Of a stretch of 8,040 nucleotides of DNA, positions 1-6,667 are shown piece by piece. The position numbers were made by a program, and so were the translations under genes. This DNA is from Streptomyces sp. NRRL WC-3618 (GTDB lineage: Bacteria > Actinomycetota > Actinomycetes > Streptomycetales > Streptomycetaceae). The notes beneath the pieces were generated by a model that saw only the letters and a program-made list of their open reading frames with translations, searched no databases and was not told where the DNA came from. The first letter of the stretch is position 1. The number at the start of each line of letters is the position of its first letter. The DNA lies in NCBI RefSeq assembly GCF_001280005.1, contig NZ_LGDW01000122.1, positions 1 through 8,040 of the forward strand, read 5' to 3'.

Positions 1-921
1 CCGCAGATGCGCCCGCACCACCCCGGCCCGCTCCACCCGCACCAGCACGAACGGCCCCTCCGCCGGCCCCACCACCCGCACCCCGTCCGACCCGAACTCG
101 GCGAGCCCGGCAACGAGATGAGCCCGGTCCGCGGCGATACGACGCGCCGTCTCCGCCGCCTCCGCGAGCGCCCGCCCCGAAACACAGGCCTCGGCCGCGG
201 CCAGCGCCGGCGTGGACACCGGCCACAACGGCTGCGCCCGCTCCAACTCCCCGATGGTCTCCGGCGACGCCAGCACGTACCCGATACGCAGCCCCGCCAG
301 CCCCCACGTCTTCGTCAGGCTCCGCAGCACCACCAGGCCGGGCACATCGCTGCGCCCGGCCAGCGCCTCCCGCTCCCCGGGCACCGAGTCCATGAACGCC
401 TCGTCGACCACCAACGTCCGCCAGGGACGGGCCAGTCGGGACACCAGCGCCGCCGGATGCAGGATCGACGTCGGGTTCGTCGGATTGCCGATCACGACCA
501 GGTCGGCGTCCTCGGGCACCAGCGCCGGGTCCAGCCGGAACCCGTCCCGCGCCCGCAGCAGCACCCGGTCCACACTGTGCCCGGCATCCCGCAGGGCGGC
601 CTCCGGCTCGGTGAACTGGGGATGCACGACCACCGGCCGCCGCACCTTCAGGGCCCGCGCCAGCAGCACGAAGGCCTCCGCGGCCCCGGCGGTGAGCAGC
701 ACCCGCTCCACGGGCACCCCGTGCCGGGCCGCCACCGCCGCCCGGGCGGCCCGCCCGTCGGGATACGCGGCGAGCCCGTCGAGTGACCCGGCGATGTGCT
801 CACGGAGCCAGGCCGGCGGAGTGCCGGCCCGGACGTTCACCGCGAGGTCGACCAACTTGGCGCCGTCGTCGCGTACTTCGGCGTCCCCGTGGTGCCGCAG
901 GTCGTGCCCGTCAGTGTGCAT
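1..921 (-). CDS. cobC: CobC-type PLP aminotransferase-fold enzyme (threonine-phosphate decarboxylase-like), C-terminus cut by window edge
   Basis: The 307 visible residues form a fold-type I PLP enzyme of the CobC/CobD family, closest in my recollection to the actinobacterial Rv2231c type. Family members decarboxylate L-threonine O-3-phosphate to (R)-1-amino-2-propanol O-2-phosphate, the linker between the corrin ring and the nucleotide loop; they act in the cytosol. Visible landmarks are the GNPTNP loop (145-150), VVDEAF with the cofactor-ring Asp (D173), and SLTKTWGLAG with the Schiff-base lysine K204, followed by LRIGY. The frame is open to base 1, so perhaps 40-60 C-terminal residues are missing, judged from a usual length near 350-360. 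The ATG at 921 overlaps the end of cbiX by 11 bases, which implies translational coupling. The N-terminus is rich in His and acidic residues (MHTDGHDLRHHGD), which is mildly unusual. The family is fairly certain. The exact substrate is inferred from the locus, since histidinol-phosphate aminotransferases share this fold. Confidence 0.88.
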   Translation of the reverse strand, partial: MHTDGHDLRHHGDAEVRDDGAKLVDLAVNVRAGTPPAWLREHIAGSLDGLAAYPDGRAARAAVAARHGVPVERVLLTAGAAEAFVLLARALKVRRPVVVHPQFTEPEAALRDAGHSVDRVLLRARDGFRLDPALVPEDADLVVIGNPTNPTSILHPAALVSRLARPWRTLVVDEAFMDSVPGEREALAGRSDVPGLVVLRSLTKTWGLAGLRIGYVLASPETIGELERAQPLWPVSTPALAAAEACVSGRALAEAAETARRIAADRAHLVAGLAEFGSDGVRVVGPAEGPFVLVRVERAGVVRAHLR

Positions 922-1849
922 GGGAGTGCGAGTGCCCCTGGGAGTGATGTCCATGATGGTGACCATCGTGGTCCCCGTCGTCGTCCGGATGGAAGTGCGG
1001 CTGCTGAGGCATCCCGACCTTGTCCTCGAATCCGGGCAGCGCGATCCGGTACACGCACGAGTCGCAGTTCATCCGCAGGTCCCCCTGCACCGCCTCGCGG
1101 TACCGCTCCATCACCAGATCGAGCAACTCCGGCTCCGGACCGATGACTTCGCCCGACCGCACCTCGACCTCCGGATGCGCGGCGGCCCAGCCCTGCGTCT
1201 GGTGCCGTACCCGGTCCGGCAGGATCCCGGTGAACAGGAAGTAGGGCAGGACGACGATCCGCCGAGCACCCAGCTTCACACACCGGTCGAGCCCCGACGG
1301 CACGTCCGGCGCCGCCAGCGACACGAACGCCGTCTCCACACCGGCGTATCCGCGCCCCTCCCACAGCAGCCGCGCCGCCTTGAGCACCTCGGCGTTGGCG
1401 TCCGGATCGGTGGAACCGCGCCCGACGAGCAGCACGGTCACGTCGGCCCGGTCGGCGGGCGTACGCCCGCCCCCGCCCAGCGCCTCCTCCAGCCGCCGCT
1501 CCAGCACCGCCAGCAGCGCCGGGTGCGGGCCCAGCGGACGTCCGTACGTGTAGGTGATCCCCGGGTGCCGTTCCTTCTCGCGGGCCAGCGCCGCCGGGAT
1601 GTCCCCCTTGGCGTGCCCGGCGGACACCAGCATCAGCGGAACGGCGGCGAACCGCCGTACCCCCCGCTCCACCAGCTCGGCCACGGCGTCGCCCAGCGGC
1701 GGCGGCGACAGCTCGATGAAGCCGCCCGCGACGGGCAGTTCGGGGTGACGGCGCCCCAACTCCCGTACGAAGTCACGGAACGCCTCGGCCCCGGCCTCGT
1801 CCCGGGTGCCGTGGCCGGCGATGAGCAGGGCGGGCGGCGGGGTGGTCAC
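911..1849 (-). CDS. cbiX: Sirohydrochlorin cobaltochelatase CbiX, long two-domain form with MxCxxC motif and His-rich tail
   Basis: This enzyme inserts Co2+ into sirohydrochlorin, the committing step of the early-cobalt route to B12. I chose the GTG at 1849 (312 aa) because GAGGAG lies five bases upstream; an in-frame ATG at 1879 would add ten residues (MHYFTVRGDI) that swallow that site. Domain 1 (about 5-125) has AGHGTRD with H13, and SAGHAKGD with H79, the usual metal-handling histidines. Domain 2 (about 136-255) is a degenerate repeat with GRGSTD where a His would sit, as I recall for long CbiX proteins. After it comes MNCDSC (260-265), an exact MxCxxC motif; in Bacillus megaterium CbiX this motif houses a 4Fe-4S centre. 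The last 28 residues (285-312) contain 12 histidines, probably a cobalt-binding or storage tail. The gene sits 76 bases downstream of cbiG-cobJ and overlaps cobC by 11 bases. Confidence 0.95.
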   Translation of the reverse strand: MTTPPPALLIAGHGTRDEAGAEAFRDFVRELGRRHPELPVAGGFIELSPPPLGDAVAELVERGVRRFAAVPLMLVSAGHAKGDIPAALAREKERHPGITYTYGRPLGPHPALLAVLERRLEEALGGGGRTPADRADVTVLLVGRGSTDPDANAEVLKAARLLWEGRGYAGVETAFVSLAAPDVPSGLDRCVKLGARRIVVLPYFLFTGILPDRVRHQTQGWAAAHPEVEVRSGEVIGPEPELLDLVMERYREAVQGDLRMNCDSCVYRIALPGFEDKVGMPQQPHFHPDDDGDHDGHHHGHHSQGHSHSHAH

Positions 1850-1925
1850 GATGTCTCCTCGGACGGTGAAGTAATGCACAACGTATGGGTGTTGAGAAGG
1901 CAGCCGGGAAGTACCGGACGAACGT
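1850..1925 (-). promoter_or_regulatory. 76-base intergenic gap upstream of cbiX with a strong ribosome binding site
   Basis: This is the only sizeable gap within the cobM-to-cobC block. It carries GAGGAG five bases before the cbiX GTG start. Its middle part, around 1870-1900, is visibly less GC-rich than the flanking genes. That leaves room for a secondary promoter that would let cbiX-cobC be transcribed apart from the upstream methyltransferase genes. I see no convincing -35/-10 pair, no operator dyad and no terminator hairpin, so the ribosome binding site is supported while promoter function is only a possibility. Confidence 0.4.
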
Positions 1926-3641
1926 TCATCGGGCCTCTTCCTGCCAGCGGTATCCGCGAGGCGTGACCATCCGGCCCGCGATGTTCCGCGTGGCGGTGTT
2001 GCCGACGGTCACGACCGTCATCATGTCGACCGTCGCCGGGTCGAGACCGGCCAGCGTCGTGACACGGCTGGACTCGTCGGGCCGCGACGCGTTACGTACG
2101 ACACCCACGGGCGTCGACGGCTCGCGGTGCGCGCCGAGGACGGCAAGAGCCTTGGGCAGTTGCCAGTCACGGCCCCGGCTGCGCGGGTTGTAGAACGTCA
2201 CGACGATGTCCGCCTCGGCCGCGGCCAGCACCCGCCGTTCGATGACATGCCAGGGAGTGTGCAGGTCGGAGAGGCTGATGGAGACATGGTCGTGGCCGAG
2301 CGGGGCGCCGAGAATCGCGCCGGCGGCGAGGGCGGCCGTGACGCCCGGCACCCCGACCACGTCGATGTCGTCGGACGCCTCGGCGAGCGCGGGCGACGCC
2401 ATCGCGTACACCCCCGCGTCCCCGCTGCCGATCAGCGCGACCGCGTGCCCCTTCCGGGCCTCGGCCACCGCCGTCCGCGCCCGCTCCTCCTCGGCGCCGA
2501 GCCCCGACTCCAGGATCCGGGTACCGGGCCGCAGCAGATCACGGATCTGGTCGACGTACTGATCGAGCCCCACGAGCACGGACGCCCGCCGCAACTCCGC
2601 CTCCGCGCGCGGCGTCAGCAGATCCCGCGCCCCGGGCCCGAGCCCCACGACCGCGAGCCGCCCCCGCCCGGTCCGCCGTACGACAGCGCAGGTCGCCATG
2701 GCCGGCGCCCCGTCCGCACGCTCCGACTTCCGCTTGGGTACGAGGAGTTCGCCCCCGCCGAGCAGCGCGGCGGCCTCCGCCACGGACGGCGTACCGACGG
2801 CTGCGAGCGGCGCGTCGGAGGGATTCGGCACCTCGACCCCGGCCAACTCGTCGGCGGAGTACGTCACCACAGGCACCCCGAGCCGCTCGGCGGCCCCGAC
2901 GATCCCGGGTTCGTCCGCCTTCGCGTCGACGGTGGCCAGCGCGGCCACGGAGGCCACCGAGAGCCCCGCGTCCGCCAACGCCCCCCGCACCAGGGCGAGT
3001 ACCTCGTCGACCGGAGCCCCCTTGGAGGCGCCCACACCGACGACGAGCGACGGCGGCCGCAGGACGACCTCGCCCGCACCGGCGTCGCCACCGTCGAGCA
3101 GCCGGTCGGTCACCCGGATCGTCGGCCCGGCGCCCGGTACCCCGGCGCCGACATTGGCGGGCAGCGCGGGCAGCGGCCAGGCCGACTCCAGCTCCAGTGC
3201 GACGGGTTCGCCGTCGAGCAGCGCCCGCGAGACCCCCGCGACGTCCCCCTCCACGGGCATCCCGAGCGTGTCGAGGCCCGGCACCCCCACGGCGTCCGTC
3301 GCGGTGGTCACCACCGGCTCCGCGCCCAGCAACCGCCCGACCGCACGGGCGAGTTCATTGGCGCCGCCGCCATGCCCGCCGACCAGCGACACGGCGAACC
3401 GCCCGCCCTCGTCGACGCACACCACACCGGGATCGGACGCCTTGTCGGACAGCAGCGGCGCGACCAGTCGGACGACAGCCCCCGTGGCCAGGAAGCACAC
3501 GAGCTGCGTGCACTCGCCGAACGCGCGCCGGACGGCGTCGGCGACCGGCCCCTCGTACACACGCGTACGGTCGGGCCAGGCGGCGGCAAGCCGATCACGC
3601 GCCGCCGCGCCCGCCGCCGTCGCGGAAATCAGGCCGATCAC
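1926..3641 (-). CDS. cobJ: CbiG-CobJ (CbiH) fusion: cobalt-precorrin-5A hydrolase and precorrin-3B C17-methyltransferase
   Basis: This 571-residue protein joins two B12 enzymes. Residues 1 to about 305 are CbiG: the N-terminal part has FLATGAVVRLVAPLL (50-64) and SLVGGHGGGANELA (85-98), and the C-terminal CbiG part has VGVGASKGAP (201-210) and TVDAKADEPG (237-246). CbiG opens the ring-A lactone of cobalt-precorrin-5A and releases acetaldehyde. After a linker (about 303-327), residues 328-571 are a tetrapyrrole methylase of the CobJ/CbiH type: VVGLGPGARDLLT (331-343), IGSGDAGVYAMASP (404-417) and VPGVTAALAAGA (431-442). This half uses SAM to methylate C17 with ring contraction. The GTG start at 3641 has AAGGAG upstream and overlaps the cobL stop as GTGA. 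The CobG-type monooxygenase that would be paired with CobJ in the aerobic route is not in the window, and the CbiG half points to cobalt-containing substrates. Both domain assignments are secure; substrate metal state is inferred. Confidence 0.95.
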   Translation of the reverse strand: MIGLISATAAGAAARDRLAAAWPDRTRVYEGPVADAVRRAFGECTQLVCFLATGAVVRLVAPLLSDKASDPGVVCVDEGGRFAVSLVGGHGGGANELARAVGRLLGAEPVVTTATDAVGVPGLDTLGMPVEGDVAGVSRALLDGEPVALELESAWPLPALPANVGAGVPGAGPTIRVTDRLLDGGDAGAGEVVLRPPSLVVGVGASKGAPVDEVLALVRGALADAGLSVASVAALATVDAKADEPGIVGAAERLGVPVVTYSADELAGVEVPNPSDAPLAAVGTPSVAEAAALLGGGELLVPKRKSERADGAPAMATCAVVRRTGRGRLAVVGLGPGARDLLTPRAEAELRRASVLVGLDQYVDQIRDLLRPGTRILESGLGAEEERARTAVAEARKGHAVALIGSGDAGVYAMASPALAEASDDIDVVGVPGVTAALAAGAILGAPLGHDHVSISLSDLHTPWHVIERRVLAAAEADIVVTFYNPRSRGRDWQLPKALAVLGAHREPSTPVGVVRNASRPDESSRVTTLAGLDPATVDMMTVVTVGNTATRNIAGRMVTPRGYRWQEEAR

Positions 3642-4954
3642 AGAGCATCTCCTTCATCACCGGTACGTCTGTCTGTATGCGCCGCCGGGCGCGTGCCCCA
3701 CAGCAGGAAAACGGGGTTGGTCGCCGCGAGCCGGGTCACCTCACCCGGCAGCGGTGCGAGCCGGGACGACTGCAACAGGACACCGTCGCAGTCGAGTCCG
3801 GCGCCGATGAGCGCCGCCCGCACGGCCGGTACCCGGTCGAGGGCGGCCAGCGCGACCACCACCGTCCGCCGGGCCCGCCGCGCACACGCGGTGACGATCG
3901 CCGGCAGTTCATGCCCGCCCCCACCGATGAACACGGCGTCGGGCTCGTCGAGTTCACCGGAGGACGCGGGCAGGTCGTCCGGCGCGCTCCCCTCCACCAC
4001 GCGCACGTCCACACCGTGCGCGGCGGCGTTCGCCCGCACCCGCTCCGCCCCGTCCGGTGTCTTCTCGACGGCGACGACGGCGGCCCCGAGCCGCGCGCAC
4101 TCCACGGCCACGGAACCGGAACCGGCACCGATGTCCCAGACCAAATCACCGAGCCGCGGCCCGAGCCGGGACAGCGCCAGGGCCCGTACCTCGAACTTGG
4201 TGATCATCGAGTCGCGATGGGCGAACTCCCGCTCGTCCAGGGCCCATCGGGCGGGCCCGGCGAACTCCCCGGCGACCGTGACCGGGCCCGGCGCGAGGGT
4301 CCGCGCCTCGTCCAGACAGAGCACCACACTGACCGCGTCCCCCCAGTCCCGCGCCGCCGCCTCGGCGGGAGTGACCCGCTCGACGCGTTCGAGGACCGGA
4401 TCGCCCAACGCCGAGGCGACCACCAGAACCCGCGCCCCGGGACCATCGCCCGGCCCGCCGGCCAGCGCCGCGCCCAGCTCGGCGGGCCCCGCGCCCGGTC
4501 CGGTCAGCACCGCCACCTTGGGCCGCGCCCGGCACACGTTCACCGCCGTACGCGGCGCCCGCCCGTGTGCGCTGACGATCACCGCGTCGTCCCAGGTCAG
4601 CCCCAGCCGGGCGAACGCGGCCGCGACGGAGGACACTCCCGGCCGGACATCGAGCCGCCCGGCCCCGAACCGCTCCGACAGCGCCCGCACGATCCCGAAG
4701 AACCCGGGATCACCGGAGGCGAGCACGACAACGGGCCGCTCCTTGCCGACGTACTCCTCGATGGTGTCGAGCGCCGGAGCCAGCGCCCCGAGGACAACCC
4801 GCTCGGCGTCCTTCGGCACCGTCGCCGACACCGCGGCCAGATGCCGCCGGCCGCCCACGACCAGCGCGGCCCCGGCGACGGCGGCGGTGGCGTCCGGCGG
4901 AAGGGGCGCCCCCGTCCCCGTACCGATGACCCCTGTACCGATGACGGTGATCAC
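3638..4954 (-). CDS. cobL: CobL: cobalt-precorrin C5,C15-methyltransferase and C12-decarboxylase (CbiE-CbiT fusion)
   Basis: CobL methylates C5 and C15 of the corrin precursor and removes the acetate carboxyl at C12. The 438-residue length suits the bifunctional form. The CbiE half (about 1-215) is a tetrapyrrole methylase: the start TVIGTGVIGTG, LASGDPGFFGIV (78-89) and RPGVSSVAAAFARLGL (104-119). The CbiT half (about 235-438) is a class I SAM methyltransferase: MITKFEVRALAL (250-261), the SAM loop WDIGAGSGSVAVE (273-285), the acidic residue in VAVEKTP (294-300), and FIGGGGHEL (342-350). The GTG start at 4954 was chosen because it overlaps the cobM stop as GTGA and gives the normal CbiE N-terminus; an AGGGG-like site lies about seven bases upstream. 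The frame stays open further upstream, but that stretch lies within cobM and does not resemble the family. The 3' end overlaps the next gene as GTGA, so cobM, cobL and cbiG-cobJ look translationally coupled. Confidence 0.95.
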   Translation of the reverse strand: MITVIGTGVIGTGTGAPLPPDATAAVAGAALVVGGRRHLAAVSATVPKDAERVVLGALAPALDTIEEYVGKERPVVVLASGDPGFFGIVRALSERFGAGRLDVRPGVSSVAAAFARLGLTWDDAVIVSAHGRAPRTAVNVCRARPKVAVLTGPGAGPAELGAALAGGPGDGPGARVLVVASALGDPVLERVERVTPAEAAARDWGDAVSVVLCLDEARTLAPGPVTVAGEFAGPARWALDEREFAHRDSMITKFEVRALALSRLGPRLGDLVWDIGAGSGSVAVECARLGAAVVAVEKTPDGAERVRANAAAHGVDVRVVEGSAPDDLPASSGELDEPDAVFIGGGGHELPAIVTACARRARRTVVVALAALDRVPAVRAALIGAGLDCDGVLLQSSRLAPLPGEVTRLAATNPVFLLWGTRPAAHTDRRTGDEGDAL

Positions 4955-5790
4955 GTACTCGCCCCTCGCTCGCGCAGCGCCCGGCGGGCCTCCGGGTCGG
5001 CCTTGCGGAAGCCGTGGAAGTGGCCGGGGTGGTAGAGGTGCGAACGGGTGCCGCTGGCGTCGAGGGCCGGGCCGACCAGGAACAAGGTGTGCTTCCACAG
5101 CTTGTGCTCCTTGACCGTCTCCTCCAGCGTCTCGATCGTGCACCGCACGACCAGTTCCTCGGGCCAGGTCGCCTGATAGGCGATGACGACCGGGGTTGTG
5201 GCCGGATAGCCGCCCTCCAGCAGCTCCCGTACGAGCTGCCCACTGCGGGCGGCGGACAGGAAGATCGCCATGGTCGTCCCGTGCCGGGCGAACTCCCGTA
5301 CCTCCTCGCCCGGCGGCATCGGCGTCTTGCCGCCGCCCAGCCGGGTGAGGATCACGGACTGCGCGATCTCGGGGATGGTCAGCTCCCGCTGGGCGAGGGC
5401 GGCGACCGCGGAGAAGGAGGAGACACCGGGCACGATCTCGGTCTCGATCCCGATCGCGGCACACCGGTCGACCTGCTCCTGGGTGCCGCCCCAGAGCGCG
5501 GGATCGCCGGAGTGGATACGGGCCACGCGCAGGTCCTCGCGCGCGGCACGCTCGTACACGGCGATGACGTCCTCGAGCGACATCGTCGCCGAGTCGAGGA
5601 TCTCCGCACCCTCACGCGCATGGTCGAGGACCGCCTCCTGTACGAGGCTGGCCGCCCAGATCACGATGTCCGCCTCGGCGATGGCGCGGGCCGCGCGGAA
5701 CGTCAGCAGATCGGCGGCGCCGGGGCCGGCACCGACGAACGTCACCTTGCCGGTGGGAGCGCCAGTCGAAACGTCGGCCGTGGGAGCCAT
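4951..5790 (-). CDS. cobM: Precorrin-4 / cobalt-precorrin-4 C11-methyltransferase (CobM/CbiF)
   Basis: This cytosolic SAM-dependent tetrapyrrole methylase adds the methyl at C11 of (cobalt-)precorrin-4, giving the 5A intermediate that CbiG then opens. The 279-residue protein has the family's expected landmarks: VTFVGAGPGAADLLT (16-30) for SAM binding, RIHSGDPALWGG (91-102), and VPGVSSFSAVAALA (120-133), with AYQATWPEE (204-212) near the C-terminal domain. The ATG at 5790 was chosen over the open frame further upstream because the homologous core begins at about residue 14, and GAGAGG lies some ten bases upstream. A short low-complexity lead (MAPTADVSTGAPTG) precedes the core. It is the first gene of the minus-strand block and overlaps cobL by GTGA. 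Transcription presumably starts in the 98-base divergent gap shared with the ZIP transporter. The C-terminal segment SHLYHPGHFHGF (250-261) carries four histidines, which may be normal for this family in actinobacteria. Confidence 0.95.
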   Translation of the reverse strand: MAPTADVSTGAPTGKVTFVGAGPGAADLLTFRAARAIAEADIVIWAASLVQEAVLDHAREGAEILDSATMSLEDVIAVYERAAREDLRVARIHSGDPALWGGTQEQVDRCAAIGIETEIVPGVSSFSAVAALAQRELTIPEIAQSVILTRLGGGKTPMPPGEEVREFARHGTTMAIFLSAARSGQLVRELLEGGYPATTPVVIAYQATWPEELVVRCTIETLEETVKEHKLWKHTLFLVGPALDASGTRSHLYHPGHFHGFRKADPEARRALRERGAST

Positions 5791-5888
5791 GGGGCGAGAT
5801 CCTCTCGTACGGAATGTCGTGAACGTCAGTGAGTATGCGGATGGGTGTGGAGGTGCGCGAAGGCGGGTCGATCGGATAGCAAGAGCAC
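5791..5888. promoter_or_regulatory. 98-base divergent intergenic region between cobM and the ZIP transporter gene
   Basis: By position this region must hold the start signals for cobM leftwards, and probably also for the transporter rightwards. It is richer in A and T than the flanking genes around 5800-5845. I can see ribosome-binding-like sites for both genes: GAGAGG for cobM, and AAGAG four bases before the transporter ATG. I found no confident -35/-10 pair, no clear operator dyad, no Zur-, Nur- or DmdR-like palindrome as I remember those consensus sequences, and no B12 box. The gap is too short for a full cobalamin riboswitch, which is usually about 200 bases. Shared control of both genes is inferred from the layout only. 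Confidence 0.45.
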
Positions 5889-6638
5889 ATGGCGGTCTTC
5901 GTCGCGCTCGGCGCGTTCCTGATGACGCTGGCCGGCGGCTGGACGGCACTGCGTGTGACCGACCGCCGCCATCTCGTCCTGGGCCTGGCCGGCGGCCTGA
6001 TGCTGGGCGTGGTCGGCCTCGACCTGCTGCCGGAGGCGCTGCACGCGGCGGGCGAGGACATGTTCGGCGTACCGGCGGCGCTGCTGCTGTTCGTCGCCGG
6101 GTTTCTGCTGGCCCATCTGGTGGAACGTCTGCTCGCGGTACGGCAGGCCGCGCACGGCGCCGCCACGGGCACCGGTGAGCACGGGCCGAACGGCGGCCGG
6201 GCCCCCCAGGTGGGCCTGACGGCAGCCGCCGCCATGGTCGGCCACAGTGCGATGGACGGCGTGGCGATCGGCGCCGCCTTCCAGGTGGACGGCGGCATGG
6301 GCCTCGCCGTCGCGCTCGCAGTGATCGCCCACGACTTCGCCGACGGCTTCAACACGTACACGATCACGAGCCTGTACGGAAACGCCCGCCGCAAGGCCGT
6401 GGCCATGCTGTTCGCCGACGCGGCGGCACCGGTCGTGGGCGCGGCCTCGACCCTCTTCTTCACCATCCCCGAAGAGGCACTCGGCGGCTATCTCGGCCTC
6501 TTCGGCGGCGTACTGCTCTACCTCGCCGCCGCCGAGATCCTCCCCGAGGCCCACCACGAACACCCCGCCCACTCGACGGTGCTGTGCACGATCGCGGGCG
6601 TGGCGTTCATCTGGCTGGTGGTCGGCCTGTCGGGCTGA
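5889..6638 (+). CDS. ZIP-family divalent metal transporter, probable cobalt or zinc importer
   Basis: This is a 249-residue integral membrane protein. Hydrophobic segments at about 2-20, 30-50, 62-82, 110-132, 137-160, 170-192, 199-219 and 229-247 fit the eight-helix ZIP fold. Metal-site residues typical of ZIP helices IV and V are visible: GHSAMDG (118-124) and AHDFADGFN (147-155). Acidic LLPE (46-49) and EILPE (216-220) segments lie in other helices. The usual His-rich cytoplasmic loop (about 84-108) has only H89 and H98, whereas the loop before the last helix reads AHHEHPAH (221-228). It is the only plus-strand gene: divergent from cobM with 98 bases between them, and convergent with cobI with 29 bases between stops. 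An AAGAG site precedes the ATG. ZIP proteins move Zn2+, Fe2+, Mn2+ or Co2+. Cobalt import for B12 synthesis is inferred from the neighbours, not from any residue I can point to. Confidence 0.88.
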   Translation: MAVFVALGAFLMTLAGGWTALRVTDRRHLVLGLAGGLMLGVVGLDLLPEALHAAGEDMFGVPAALLLFVAGFLLAHLVERLLAVRQAAHGAATGTGEHGPNGGRAPQVGLTAAAAMVGHSAMDGVAIGAAFQVDGGMGLAVALAVIAHDFADGFNTYTITSLYGNARRKAVAMLFADAAAPVVGAASTLFFTIPEEALGGYLGLFGGVLLYLAAAEILPEAHHEHPAHSTVLCTIAGVAFIWLVVGLSG

Positions 6639-6644
6639 GCCCGA
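6630..6644. terminator. Possible small bidirectional hairpin between converging genes
   Basis: A perfect 6-bp inverted repeat (TCGGGC / GCCCGA) has a three-base loop that is itself the TGA stop of the ZIP gene. It sits 24 bases beyond the stop of cobI on the other strand, so it could serve both converging transcripts. There is no T-run on either side, and a stem this short is frequent by chance in such GC-rich DNA, so this is a weak call. Confidence 0.25.
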
Positions 6645-6667
6645 GCGTGCGCCGTCGAGGCGGTGGC

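Noticed and set aside
1850..1879. Upstream ATG at 1879 as the start of cbiX
   Set aside because: It would place the GAGGAG site inside the coding sequence and add ten residues (MHYFTVRGDI) before the conserved start of the chelatase domain; the GTG at 1849 has ideal spacing.
212..1966. 584-codon plus-strand open frame opposite cobC and cbiX
   Set aside because: It shows the same antisense shadow pattern, with a Ser/Arg/Pro-rich translation and no family resemblance, while the opposite strand encodes two clear B12 proteins.
2127..5114. Very long open frame of 995 codons on the plus strand, opposite cbiG-cobJ, cobL and cobM
   Set aside because: It is low-complexity (Arg, Pro, Gly, His-rich), has no recognisable domain, and runs antisense to well-identified enzymes. 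Such stop-free shadows are expected in DNA with strong GC codon bias.
4955..5464. N-terminal extension of cobL by 170 codons into cobM
   Set aside because: The extra translation is Arg/Gly/Asp-rich, matches no CbiE N-terminus and overlaps cobM completely. The GTGA junction at 4951-4954 gives the normal start.
5791..5888. Short TGA-ACG-TCA symmetric element near 5819-5830 as an operator
   Set aside because: The half sites are only three bases, symmetry does not extend outward, and no second copy was found, so it is expected by chance.
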